Source: Ruminococcaceae bacterium UBA1767 (GTDB lineage: Bacteria; Bacillota; Clostridia; Oscillospirales; Acutalibacteraceae). Taken from it: DNA of 64,000 nt. Positions 34,713 to 42,848 of the stretch are shown one piece after another. The first letter of the stretch is position 1, and each line of letters begins with the position of its first letter. The stretch covers positions 4,756 to 68,755 of the forward strand of contig DCGX01000074.1 in assembly GCA_002315505.1 (NCBI GenBank), written 5' to 3'. A program made the position numbers and the translations under genes. The notes under the pieces were generated by a model. That model was not told where the DNA came from. It worked only from the letters and a program-made list of their open reading frames with translations, and searched no databases.

Positions 34713-35266
34713 ATGCTGTAACCCTCCTTAATGAGAAATTCTTTCAATTCTTTTCTGACTCTGTGCAAAGTAGTTTTGACCTTTGAAGAGCTTATCTTTC
34801 TTTTCAAAGAAATTTCTTCAATACTAAAAAAATAATAATATCTCAGCACAAAAATATCACGTTTTTCCTTAGAAATATTTTTCAGAAAATCGTTAATTTT
34901 CTTTCCGAACTCTTCTGCTTCAATGTGATTTTGTGAAGAATTTTCAGTGATACATTCGTTCAGCTCTTCAAGTGAAAGCTCATATTCGCCCGAAAATCTT
35001 TTTTGACTTGATTGTTTTCTAACAATATCAATCGCAGATTGACGAACAAATTTAGAAATAAACAGTTTTAAATTGTTTGGCTTTGCAGGTGGAATTTTGT
35101 TCCAAACCTTTAAAAGAGAATCGTTGATACATTCCATGCAGTCTTCAGTGTTGCCGAGAATATTGTAAGCAACCTTTAAAAGATAATTATTGTATTTTTC
35201 TTCACATTGCTTGATTGCAGCTTCGCTTCTTTCAAAGAACAAATTTACAATTTCATGGTCTTCCAT
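34709..35266 (-). CDS. ECF-family RNA polymerase sigma factor
   Basis: 185 residues, typical length. Region 2 lies at about 20-85 (YLLKVAYNILGNTEDCMECINDSLLKVW) and region 4 at about 125-180 (the FVLRYYYFFSIEEIS helix then KISSSKVKTTLHRVRKEL as the recognition helix). Such proteins direct polymerase to a small regulon and are held inactive by a membrane anti-sigma factor, here the next gene. The leader contains a possible ECF-type promoter and a 14-bp palindrome. Its targets may include the divergent protease/lipase genes, but this is inference. Confidence 0.9.
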   Translation of the reverse strand: MEDHEIVNLFFERSEAAIKQCEEKYNNYLLKVAYNILGNTEDCMECINDSLLKVWNKIPPAKPNNLKLFISKFVRQSAIDIVRKQSSQKRFSGEYELSLEELNECITENSSQNHIEAEEFGKKINDFLKNISKEKRDIFVLRYYYFFSIEEISLKRKISSSKVKTTLHRVRKELKEFLIKEGYSI

Positions 35267-35282
35267 TTTGCACCTCGCTTTC

Positions 35283-35296
35283 TGACATCGATGTCA
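35283..35296. promoter_or_regulatory. Perfect 14-bp palindrome TGACATCGATGTCA, operator-like
   Basis: A perfect palindrome of mixed base composition in an otherwise AT-rich leader. It lies between the predicted ECF promoter and the sigma-factor start, where a dimeric regulator could bind. Confidence 0.45.
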
Positions 35297-35304
35297 TTAT
35301 ATAA

Positions 35305-35330
35305 GCCGTAAAAGAATTATAAAGGTTACA
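35305..35330 (-). promoter_or_regulatory. Possible ECF-type autoregulatory promoter of the sigma/anti-sigma operon
   Basis: On the minus strand TGTAAC (35330-35325) and CGGC (35308-35305) are separated by 16 bp, resembling the AAC/CG layout of ECF promoters. An overlapping sigma-A reading (TTTATA-16-TATAAT) is also possible. Confidence 0.4.
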
Positions 35331-35365
35331 TTTTAAATATTATATCATAAAATGTACAAAAAAAC

Positions 35366-35394
35366 TTGCAAATTTATGAAAATAATGTTATTAT
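35366..35394 (+). promoter_or_regulatory. Sigma-A-type promoter of the protease/lipase operon
   Basis: TTGCAA at 35366-35371 and TATTAT at 35389-35394 are 17 bp apart, with a TG at 35386-35387. Confidence 0.65.
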
Positions 35395-35436
35395 CAAACA
35401 AATAACAATGAGAACTACTTGAAAAGAGGTGTTCTT

Positions 35437-37530
35437 GTGAGAAAGGTCGTTGCATTCTTTTTTGCGTTTGTAATGTTGTTCTTAACTCTTCATTTCAGCG
35501 CAGCGGCAAAAAACAATAATTTACGGAGCTATCAGCTTAAAGAAATTTTTAACGATGATGGCTCGTCTTATTCTGTTTATGTAGACGAAAATGGTAAAGA
35601 AGTAAATCTTACCGATGTTGAAGATTCACTTAAAATTTCTTCGGATGATATTCCGTATTCTTACGATTCAAGGACCTATAACAAGGTCACATCCGTTAAA
35701 AATCAAAAGCCGTTAAGCTCTTGCTGGGCATTTGCATTTTGTTCGGTGGCTGAGTCAAGTCTTATTGCTCAGGGCTATGAAACGAAGGATTCAATCGATT
35801 TGTCTGAGGCTCATCTTGTGCGTTTCAGAAGTGTGTATGAGGAAAATTCAGATAATCCTGTTCGGCAGGAGGATTATACAAATATTACCGATACGTTTGC
35901 GTATGGCGGAAACAAATATTATGCCGCAGCATCAGCGGCCCGATGGTCGGGATTTACAACAGAAGAAAAATTTCCGTTTTCTGCTTACAGTGATGAGATG
36001 CAATTTTCAGCGGATGATGCATTTGAGTGCGATTACACCCTTTCTCAGATGAAAATTCTGATAACAGAAGAAGAAATTAAAGAATCGATTATGCAGAATG
36101 GTTCGGTTCTTGCTTCCTTCTATTCGATTAATGATTTGTATTCATGCAAGTCGGGAGAGTACACTTATTATCAGAATAAAAAAACTTCTACTAATCACAC
36201 AATAACAATTGTCGGATGGAATGATAACTTCCCGGCATCGTATTTCTACAAAAAGCCCGGCTCAAATGGTGCATGGTTGGTAAAAAACAGCTGGGGAGAT
36301 TCTTGGGGAAATAACGGATATTTCTGGATTTCTTACTGTGATACAAGTCTCAGCGGATTTGCCGAGATAATTGCGAAGCCGAAGACATTGGAAAACAATT
36401 ATCAGTATACGGGTTTGTGCTGCTATAATTCTATTTCAACGGAGTCAACGCTGTATGCGTCTAACGTTTTTACGGCAAAAGGAAACGAAAGCATAGAATC
36501 CTGCAGCTTTTACATGTTTAATTCTGCACCATATCAGATAAAAATTTATCTTTATACAAATCTTATTAATCCGGATAAACCTATAAGTGGTCTGCTCAGA
36601 GAAGTAAAGACGCTGAATCTTGACAGAGAAGGATATTATCAGGTTGATTTCGACAATGAGTATGTTGTATCCGAGGGTACAACGTATTCAATAGTAATTT
36701 CGTATCTTAATCAGCCGACATCGGGTGATGTTATTTCAAATGTTCCTATTGAGAAAAATACCGACAGTTTCAGCTATACTATCAGCGAAGGACAGAGCTT
36801 CTACTCTACAAATGGATTGAAATGGTATGATTGCTGCAGTATTGACTATGGCAATTTCCCGATTCGTGTATTTACGGTTGAAGCACCTTTGTCAATTGAA
36901 ATAACAAATTCACCAAGGACGGATTATGCTGTTGGCGAGGAAATAGATGCTTCTGAGCTTGAGGTTACTGCAACTTACAGTGACAGAAGTGCAGTTGTTG
37001 ATGTTTCTGAACTGGAAATTGATTATGACTTCAGTACAAGCGGAACTAATCTTGTTGTAGTGTCTTACCGTGGAAAAAGCACTACATATTTTGTTGAAGT
37101 GTACAACGTAAGTAACTTCTTTATGGCGTTGTTCGACAATATCAATGTTGACAACAGCCGAAATGTTATTACAGGACTCGGTGAAGGGTTAAAAAGCATA
37201 TCCGAGTTGTTAAAAACGGAACACGGATATACGTACGAGTGTGATTCGTATGGTACAGGCGGTACAATTTTGGTAAAAAAATACGGCTTTACCGTTGATG
37301 AATATCATATCGTGGTATATGGTGATATTACGGGCGACAGCTTCCATGACGGACAGGATGCCGTAATTGCAAAGTGCATTGCAGAGGGAATGCTCGTGCA
37401 AAATGATATTGATTCGCTTCAGTATGAGGCGGCGGATTGCAATGGTGATGGTATCGTTGATGAGCTTGATACTCAGATTCTTGAGCAGGCAGGCACGTAC
37501 GATATTCAGTTATATAACACTTTAAGCTAA
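35437..37530 (+). CDS. Secreted papain-like (C1A) cysteine protease with Ig-like and dockerin-like modules
   Basis: 697 residues from a GTG at 35437 (AGAGG 7 nt upstream). Signal peptide at about 1-25. The C1A domain has Gln90, catalytic Cys96 (LSSCWAF), His254 (NHTITIVGW) and Asn284 (VKNSWG). After a beta-rich region (about 310-480) comes an Ig-like domain at about 485-555 (YAVGEEIDASELEVTATYS). A spacer follows, then at 628-690 two Ca-binding-like repeats, DITGDSFHDGQDAVIAK and DCNGDGIVDELDTQILEQ, as in type I dockerins. Dockerins plug enzymes into cohesin scaffolds of cellulosomes and amylosomes. This suggests a cell-associated protease in an organism that has such scaffolds; no scaffoldin lies in the window. 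Confidence 0.87.
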   Translation: MRKVVAFFFAFVMLFLTLHFSAAAKNNNLRSYQLKEIFNDDGSSYSVYVDENGKEVNLTDVEDSLKISSDDIPYSYDSRTYNKVTSVKNQKPLSSCWAFAFCSVAESSLIAQGYETKDSIDLSEAHLVRFRSVYEENSDNPVRQEDYTNITDTFAYGGNKYYAAASAARWSGFTTEEKFPFSAYSDEMQFSADDAFECDYTLSQMKILITEEEIKESIMQNGSVLASFYSINDLYSCKSGEYTYYQNKKTSTNHTITIVGWNDNFPASYFYKKPGSNGAWLVKNSWGDSWGNNGYFWISYCDTSLSGFAEIIAKPKTLENNYQYTGLCCYNSISTESTLYASNVFTAKGNESIESCSFYMFNSAPYQIKIYLYTNLINPDKPISGLLREVKTLNLDREGYYQVDFDNEYVVSEGTTYSIVISYLNQPTSGDVISNVPIEKNTDSFSYTISEGQSFYSTNGLKWYDCCSIDYGNFPIRVFTVEAPLSIEITNSPRTDYAVGEEIDASELEVTATYSDRSAVVDVSELEIDYDFSTSGTNLVVVSYRGKSTTYFVEVYNVSNFFMALFDNINVDNSRNVITGLGEGLKSISELLKTEHGYTYECDSYGTGGTILVKKYGFTVDEYHIVVYGDITGDSFHDGQDAVIAKCIAEGMLVQNDIDSLQYEAADCNGDGIVDELDTQILEQAGTYDIQLYNTLS

Positions 37531-37545
37531 AGAACGGAGAACAGT

Positions 37546-39066
37546 ATGAAAAAGATTTTATCAGTTTTTCTGTGTATCGTAATTGCGATATGCACAACAA
37601 TTCCCTGCTTTGCACAGGATGAAAAGTGCAACTGCGGTGAGCCACCGATTATCTATGTTGCGGCACTTGGCAGTGGTTCGGTTATTCGTGATGCGGGAAC
37701 AGAAAATGAAACAAAGCTATTCCGCCCCGAAACAGGTGAGGTAGTAAAGCAATTCCTGCCGCTTGTCCCTGCAGTGGCAAAGCTTCTTGCAGACAAGAAT
37801 TATGATGATTTCGGTGATGTGCTTATTGATTGCGTTAATAAGGTTTTCGGTGACCTCACGCTTGACGGAAACGGAAATTCAAAGCCGAATGTCACGAGCG
37901 AGGAATTTCATCCCGAATCCGCAGACCACGGACTTGACCATAGCTATTATTTTGGTTATGATTTCAGACTTGACCCTGTTGAAAATGCACAGAAATTGCA
38001 TACATATATTGAAGAAGTAAAAGAAATAACACATCACGATACAGTACGTTTCCGTGCATCAAGCATGGGTGGTGTTGTTGCAATGTCATATTTGAAGCTC
38101 TACGGCTCAGCTGATATTGAAACAGTTATTTTCCAGTGCTGTCCGCTTCAGGGCACAGCCGTTGCAGGTGAATTGTATAACGGTAAGCTCGAAATAAACA
38201 AGGATGCTCTTCTTCGTTACGGCTCACAGGCTTTGCCCGCACTCGATAATGACCCTGTTGCAGGTTTACTGTACATTCTCATTGAGGCGCTTGAGGTTGC
38301 AGGTGTCTGGGATATGCTTCTGGGTGTTGCTGATGATTTGATTGCAAATCTGCAGGACAGAATTTATGACGAAACGCTTATTCCGATTTTCTCAACACTT
38401 CCCGGAATATGGAGCTTTGTACCGGATGAGTATTACGAGAGTGCGAAGGAATATATGAAGCTCGACGAAAATACTCAGTCGGGACTTATTTCGAAGCTTG
38501 ATTTCTATCATTATGAAGTTCAGTCAAAGGCTGAAAATATTCTTAAAACAACTAAAAATACAGGCACAACAGTTTACATTCTTTGTGGCTATAATATGCA
38601 GAGAACTCCGCTTGTAACAGCATACAAAGAAACGTCTGACGGAACAGTTGATACAAAGTATGCTTCCTGCGGTGCAACCTGTGCTCCGATTGGTGAAACC
38701 TTACCTGCAGATTATCAGTGCAAGGACGAAAGATACCTTTCTGCGGACAGAATGATTGATGCTTCAACCTGTATCTTACCCGAAAATACGTGGTTTGTTA
38801 AGGATATGCTTCATTGCAAGGTTCATGACGGACATATGGAGCTTTATAACTGGATGTTCAACAGTGACGAACAGATGACCGTTTTCGATAACGAAAAATA
38901 CCCGCAGTTTTTACAGAATGATGTTGTAAATGAGCAGCTTACTCCTGTTAAAAATTACGAGAACAATGTTCAGAGAATGTGGGATATCGTTAAGAATTCC
39001 ACGAGCTTCTATAACATTTTGAAGTTCTTATTCACTGTAATCAAGTCATATTTGGTATTTGCATAA
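37546..39066 (+). CDS. Secreted alpha/beta hydrolase, lipase-like
   Basis: 506 residues with a signal peptide at 1-24. The probable nucleophile elbow is Ala-Ser-Ser173-Met-Gly-Gly in RFRASSMGGVVAMSYL, an A-x-S-x-G variant of the lipase G-x-S-x-G. The layout, with an early YVAALGSGSVI oxyanion-type strand and YYFGYDFRLDP, recalls LCAT/triacylglycerol-lipase-like hydrolases. The catalytic Asp and His are not certain; a His in LHCKVHDGHME near 425-435 is a candidate. The C-terminus is an unusual hydrophobic helix (YNILKFLFTVIKSYLVF). It begins 15 bp after the cysteine protease and is probably co-transcribed. Confidence 0.7.
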   Translation: MKKILSVFLCIVIAICTTIPCFAQDEKCNCGEPPIIYVAALGSGSVIRDAGTENETKLFRPETGEVVKQFLPLVPAVAKLLADKNYDDFGDVLIDCVNKVFGDLTLDGNGNSKPNVTSEEFHPESADHGLDHSYYFGYDFRLDPVENAQKLHTYIEEVKEITHHDTVRFRASSMGGVVAMSYLKLYGSADIETVIFQCCPLQGTAVAGELYNGKLEINKDALLRYGSQALPALDNDPVAGLLYILIEALEVAGVWDMLLGVADDLIANLQDRIYDETLIPIFSTLPGIWSFVPDEYYESAKEYMKLDENTQSGLISKLDFYHYEVQSKAENILKTTKNTGTTVYILCGYNMQRTPLVTAYKETSDGTVDTKYASCGATCAPIGETLPADYQCKDERYLSADRMIDASTCILPENTWFVKDMLHCKVHDGHMELYNWMFNSDEQMTVFDNEKYPQFLQNDVVNEQLTPVKNYENNVQRMWDIVKNSTSFYNILKFLFTVIKSYLVFA

Positions 39067-39124
39067 AAGTCGGATTTTTATGATTTGCTAAATAATTTTA
39101 ATATAAATTTTTTCGGAGGTTAAA

Positions 39125-40462
39125 ATGAAGGACGAAAACAAAAAATATGCCGAAGTGGCCTTCGGCATTGTAGAAGACGCAGCAAATAAAATCGGCTCCC
39201 GACTTCCCGGAAGCAAGGGCGAAATTAAATTCCATCATTATATTGAAGACAAATTAAAAGAAATCGGTATTAAGCCGGTTACGGAGGAATTTGCCGTTTC
39301 TCCCAGAGCTTCAATAGGTGGTATTCCTTATGCAGGTGTTATGGGACTCGTAATCAGTGCTTTATGTTATTTTGCATTAAGCGGACTTACGGCATTGTGG
39401 TACGGAATGGCTATTGCCTGTGTTGCTACATGGATATGGCTTATTTGCAGTGTGTTTCTTTATAAAACATGGTTTGATATGTTCTTCCCTCAGAAAATTT
39501 CAAGGAATACATACGGAGAGCTTGTGCCTGAAGACGGAAAATATGATTACACAATAATTCTTTCAGGTCATACGGATACATCATGGACATGGCGTCATAG
39601 TGAGCACAACTATAAATTCCGCAACAATCCCACACTTGGCTTGATTTCTGCATACGGAAAGGTTGGCTTCGGTGCAGTATGCTTTTTATTGCTGACTGCT
39701 ATTTGCGTATTTTATTCAGTTCTGATAACCGGAAATGCTTTGCAGGCACAATTTGTTAAAGATATCGTTTACAGCAGCTATTATAGAATTTTCAGTTTTG
39801 CAATGTATTTTATTCCTGCTGTTACTGCTCTTGGAAGTGCGTTCCTTTATATGTGGGCTGACAAGCACGAGGAAAATGCTTCCCGTGGTGCAATGGATAA
39901 CGCAACAGGCTGTGCTTTGAGCTATGCTGTTATCAAGTATTTTAAAGAGAATCCCGACAAAATGCCGAAGAATTGCAGAATTATCGACTTCAACTGCGGC
40001 AGTGAAGAGGCAGGTCTGCGTGGCTCTATTGCCTTTACAAGACAGCATAAGGGTGAAGATATTCTTAAAAACACCTGGAATCTTAACATTGATTCCATCG
40101 CAGACAAGGATTATTTTGAAGTTGTTATCAAGGATGATTGGCAGTTCACAAGATTTGACAAAGACCTTGAGAAAATGTTTAAAGATACATTCAGTGAGTT
40201 GGGAATTGAAAGCAAAACAGGCGGTTGTATTCATAACCCTGTTGGCGGATGCGACAGTACACCGATGACAAAGGCAGGAATTAAATCTGTTACATTTGCG
40301 GCACAGAATCCGATTCTGACATACTATTATCACACATGGCGTGATATGCCCGAAAGATTCGAGGAAGAAACAGTTGGTACGGGCTTTGATGTTCTTTTAG
40401 GAGTTATCGATAAGATTGACAAGTTCCAGCAGAAAAACGGATTTAATGGAGTCAACAATTAA
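39125..40462 (+). CDS. M28-family zinc peptidase interrupted by membrane segments
   Basis: 445 residues. M28 motifs appear in order: His149 in SGHTD, Asp258 in GAMDNATG, Glu294-Glu295 in GSEEAGLRGS, an Asp in LNIDSIAD and a His in YYHTWRD. Unlike a standard M28 enzyme, hydrophobic segments lie at about 61-85, 88-112, 182-200 and 223-245, i.e. before the first zinc ligand and between the first and second. The enzyme is therefore probably a membrane aminopeptidase whose catalytic domain is folded from pieces either side of a membrane pair. No signal peptide. The ATG follows CGGAGG. Likely substrates are peptides, perhaps those released by the secreted protease upstream. Confidence 0.82.
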   Translation: MKDENKKYAEVAFGIVEDAANKIGSRLPGSKGEIKFHHYIEDKLKEIGIKPVTEEFAVSPRASIGGIPYAGVMGLVISALCYFALSGLTALWYGMAIACVATWIWLICSVFLYKTWFDMFFPQKISRNTYGELVPEDGKYDYTIILSGHTDTSWTWRHSEHNYKFRNNPTLGLISAYGKVGFGAVCFLLLTAICVFYSVLITGNALQAQFVKDIVYSSYYRIFSFAMYFIPAVTALGSAFLYMWADKHEENASRGAMDNATGCALSYAVIKYFKENPDKMPKNCRIIDFNCGSEEAGLRGSIAFTRQHKGEDILKNTWNLNIDSIADKDYFEVVIKDDWQFTRFDKDLEKMFKDTFSELGIESKTGGCIHNPVGGCDSTPMTKAGIKSVTFAAQNPILTYYYHTWRDMPERFEEETVGTGFDVLLGVIDKIDKFQQKNGFNGVNN

Positions 40463-40592
40463 ATATGTTATTAAAATGCGTTAATAAATTTTAGAAAATT
40501 TGTTGACTATTCAGGCAGTTTTTGTCACTATTATTGTGAGATAACGATTTTGAAATCGTATTATCTTAATAAATTTTTAAGGGGTTGTTTTT

Positions 40593-41378
40593 ATGAAAAA
40601 GTTTCTCAGCATTATCTTAACGATATTGATGGTTTTCAGTGTTGCATCAGTATCATTCATTGGCGCAAGTGCGGCGGAGCCGGTTGCCCTTCAGATTTCC
40701 GAAACAAGCTACGAAATCAAGGTTAATCAGACCGTAACCGCAGAACAGGCAAAAGCATATGCAGAGGCAAAATTCGCAGAAACAGACGGAACAAAAACAA
40801 TTTATGTTATTTATGCAGACGGTGAAACAATGTTAACAAAAGAGCCTGCATGGAAGGCTATTTCAACCTTTAGCGGTATCGGCGGAAGAACAACATCAAT
40901 TGAAACAACAATTGCAAAGTCGCTTCTTGGATACATAATTGCAAACATTGCGGCAGGTAAGGCTGATTACTATGTTTATGGTTATGCTACAACTATCAAT
41001 CCGTTCCTTTACCAGGCTGTTAAGGTTACAGACGTAAACAATATGGATGTTACAACTGATATAACAACGGCTGACATGGCTATTGCAGTTGCATATGGCT
41101 TGTTGAAGAACGAGCTTGCTTCCGCAACATCTGAGAAGCCGATTTATGCAGTATATGCTCAGAAAGATGGCAGTTATTCGGTTATCAAGAGTACTTCATA
41201 TGACGGAACAAATATCTGGGGCTCATCAATTTTCACATATTCTGCAAGCGATTTAGCAACTCTTGCAGGAGAGGGCAGATTGTATGTTCTTTCAAAGAAT
41301 GCAGTCGGCAACCTTTGGGATCAGATTCTTGAGTACATTATGAACATTATCAATTGGATTATCAGCTTGTTCCAGTAA
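40593..41378 (+). CDS. Secreted protein of unknown function with hydrophobic C-terminal helix
   Basis: 261 residues. Signal peptide at 1-28 ending near Ala-Ser-Ala-Ala. The mature part contains two similar halves, each with a strand-rich unit resembling KTIYVIYADGETMLTK and KPIYAVYAQKDGSYSVIK, so it may be an internal duplication. The last 20 residues are a strongly amphipathic, Ile/Trp-rich helix (IMNIINWIISLF) fit for membrane association. No known domain recognised. The ATG follows AAGGGG. A weak promoter (TTGACT at 40503 with a poor -10) may precede it. A strong terminator follows. Confidence 0.6.
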   Translation: MKKFLSIILTILMVFSVASVSFIGASAAEPVALQISETSYEIKVNQTVTAEQAKAYAEAKFAETDGTKTIYVIYADGETMLTKEPAWKAISTFSGIGGRTTSIETTIAKSLLGYIIANIAAGKADYYVYGYATTINPFLYQAVKVTDVNNMDVTTDITTADMAIAVAYGLLKNELASATSEKPIYAVYAQKDGSYSVIKSTSYDGTNIWGSSIFTYSASDLATLAGEGRLYVLSKNAVGNLWDQILEYIMNIINWIISLFQ

Positions 41379-41455
41379 TTACCTGCTCTTAAATGAAGTT
41401 ATATCAGCACGTTATTCACAATAAACTGATTAAGTCAGATAAATAAATAAAAAAT

Positions 41456-41501
41456 AAAACGGTACTTGGATGAAAAATCATTTCGAGTACCGTTTTTTTA
41501 T
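41456..41501. terminator. Bidirectional Rho-independent terminator
   Basis: GGTACTTGGATGA and TCATTTCGAGTACC form a near-perfect stem flanked by an A-run and a run of seven T. It serves the secreted protein and the convergent gene on the minus strand. Confidence 0.88.
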
Positions 41502-41552
41502 AGAATATTATGAAACTGTATTCAATGTAACGACAATGGTATCACTGTTGGA

Positions 41553-42092
41553 TTATCCGATTTCAGCCATCAGAGAAGAATCATCAGAATTTTTATCTCT
41601 TAAAAGGTCAACTGCCTTATTATAACCTGCACGTGAAAGCTCAAAGCTGTCAGAGTCAACTTTGGTGATGTGATTGTTATATATAAGCTGAATGAAGAAA
41701 GAAGAAAAATCTCCCGATTTCATTTTTGTATATTTCTTGAGGGTGGTGTACATTTTCTTGATATCTTTTTTTGAGAAGAAAATCTTACCATTGTGAGAAC
41801 AGAACCATGCCATAAGTAACATCCATTGTGACTGGGTAAAGCGTCTTCTTTCAAGAATAAGAAGATTAAGGTCGGGAAGAGGCTTTTGCTCGGGAACGTG
41901 TCTTATATTATCCTTAACTTCTTCAACTTCGGGTTGTACAGCTTCGGTATTTTCGTTGCTGAATTCGATTTTTGACACAGAAGAGAATCCGAACTGACGA
42001 AGATCGGAAAAAATTCTGTAGATGAATTCTTCAAGTCCCTCGATTTCAATATTGTAGTCTTTGCAATCGATTTTGATAGTACTGTTAGCCAT
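41553..42092 (-). CDS. Hypothetical cytoplasmic protein, possible winged-helix domain
   Basis: 179 residues from the ATG at 42092, which has GGGGAT upstream; a longer form back to 42134 would include that ribosome site. An N-terminal alpha/beta part (1-50, TIKIDCKDYNIEIEGLEEF) is joined by an acidic linker to a C-terminal helical part of about 100 residues (FTQSQWMLLMAWFCSHN, FSKKDIKKMYTTL, then a short hairpin ITKVDSDSFELSRAG). That order of helices plus a beta hairpin resembles a winged-helix DNA-binding fold, but I do not recognise a family. It is divergent from the capsule operon across a long intergenic region, so it may be a regulator. Confidence 0.6.
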   Translation of the reverse strand: MANSTIKIDCKDYNIEIEGLEEFIYRIFSDLRQFGFSSVSKIEFSNENTEAVQPEVEEVKDNIRHVPEQKPLPDLNLLILERRRFTQSQWMLLMAWFCSHNGKIFFSKKDIKKMYTTLKKYTKMKSGDFSSFFIQLIYNNHITKVDSDSFELSRAGYNKAVDLLRDKNSDDSSLMAEIG

Positions 42093-42407
42093 TAAATTTA
42101 ATCCCCCATGATAATCATAATCACATTTTATCACTATTTTTTAAAAAAGCAATACTTTAATTAAAAAAACTTGTCAAAATACAAAATAAATGGTAGAATA
42201 ATTCTAAAATAGAAAATAGCATACTGTATTTTGTGTTATCATAAATTATAAAATAGATAATTGGGCTTAGTATGCAGAAAAGAAGAAACGGTTAGTGTTA
42301 TTATAGAATATTGATAAAAAAATAAAATCTGTTTAGTTGAAATTTACAAATTGAAAAAATATAAAAATCACATTAGTTTATTTTTATAAAAATCGGAGGC
42401 TTGTTCA
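42093..42407. other. Long intergenic region and capsule-operon leader
   Basis: No gene seen. It holds the capsule-operon promoter and, downstream of it, a leader of about 200 nt before the first ATG. The leader has one 7-bp inverted repeat (GCATACT at 42219-42225 and AGTATGC at 42269-42275) and is otherwise very AT-rich. No known riboswitch recognised. Confidence 0.5.
42171..42199 (+). promoter_or_regulatory. Sigma-A-type promoter of the capsule/exopolysaccharide operon
   Basis: TTGTCA at 42171-42176 and TAGAAT at 42194-42199 are 17 bp apart, with an extended -10 TG at 42191-42192. Confidence 0.7.
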
Positions 42408-42833
42408 ATGGAAAAGTATAAAATCGGTTATACAACAGGCGTGTTTGATATGTTTCACGTCGGTCACCTCAATATCCTTCAAAAAGCAAAGGAGCAGTGT
42501 GACTATCTTGTTGTCGGTGTAAGCACGGACGAAGTAGTTCAGAATTATAAAAATAAGACTCCGATAATACCTTTTGACGAAAGAGTTAAAATTGTCGAAG
42601 CTATCCGCTATGTTGATAAGGTTGTTCCGCAGACAACAATGGATAAAACCGTTGCATGGGAAGAATTGAAATTTAACGCAATTTTCCACGGAGACGACTG
42701 GAAAGGCTCCGGATATTATAACGAGTGCGAAGAGAAACTGAAAAAGCTCGGGGTTGAGGTTGTATTTATTCCACATACACCGAATGTTTCATCAACTCGT
42801 ATTGCAGAAAAGCTCAACGGCGCAAAGAAATAA
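42408..42833 (+). CDS. tagD: Glycerol-3-phosphate cytidylyltransferase (TagD-like)
   Basis: 141 residues, close to the usual length (about 130). It has the nucleotidyltransferase signature GVFDMFHVGHL with His17 and His20, and the C-terminal SSTRI motif (about 127-131). TagD makes CDP-glycerol from CTP and glycerol-3-phosphate. In this cluster that would supply glycerol-phosphate for a polysaccharide or teichoic-acid-like polymer. No TagB/TagF glycerophosphotransferase is in the window; the LicD-family gene at 59216 is the obvious candidate user. First gene of the capsule operon, with CGGAGG before the ATG. Confidence 0.88.
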   Translation: MEKYKIGYTTGVFDMFHVGHLNILQKAKEQCDYLVVGVSTDEVVQNYKNKTPIIPFDERVKIVEAIRYVDKVVPQTTMDKTVAWEELKFNAIFHGDDWKGSGYYNECEEKLKKLGVEVVFIPHTPNVSSTRIAEKLNGAKK

Positions 42834-42848
42834 AGGTAAGTGAAAAAT

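Noticed and set aside
35283..35296. Palindrome as a terminator stem
   Set aside because: It has no loop of its own, no T-run, and lies in the 5' leader of the sigma gene, so an operator is more likely.
39716..40333. 205-residue reading frame on the minus strand opposite the M28 peptidase
   Set aside because: The plus strand shows all M28 metal ligands; the opposite frame shows no family features.
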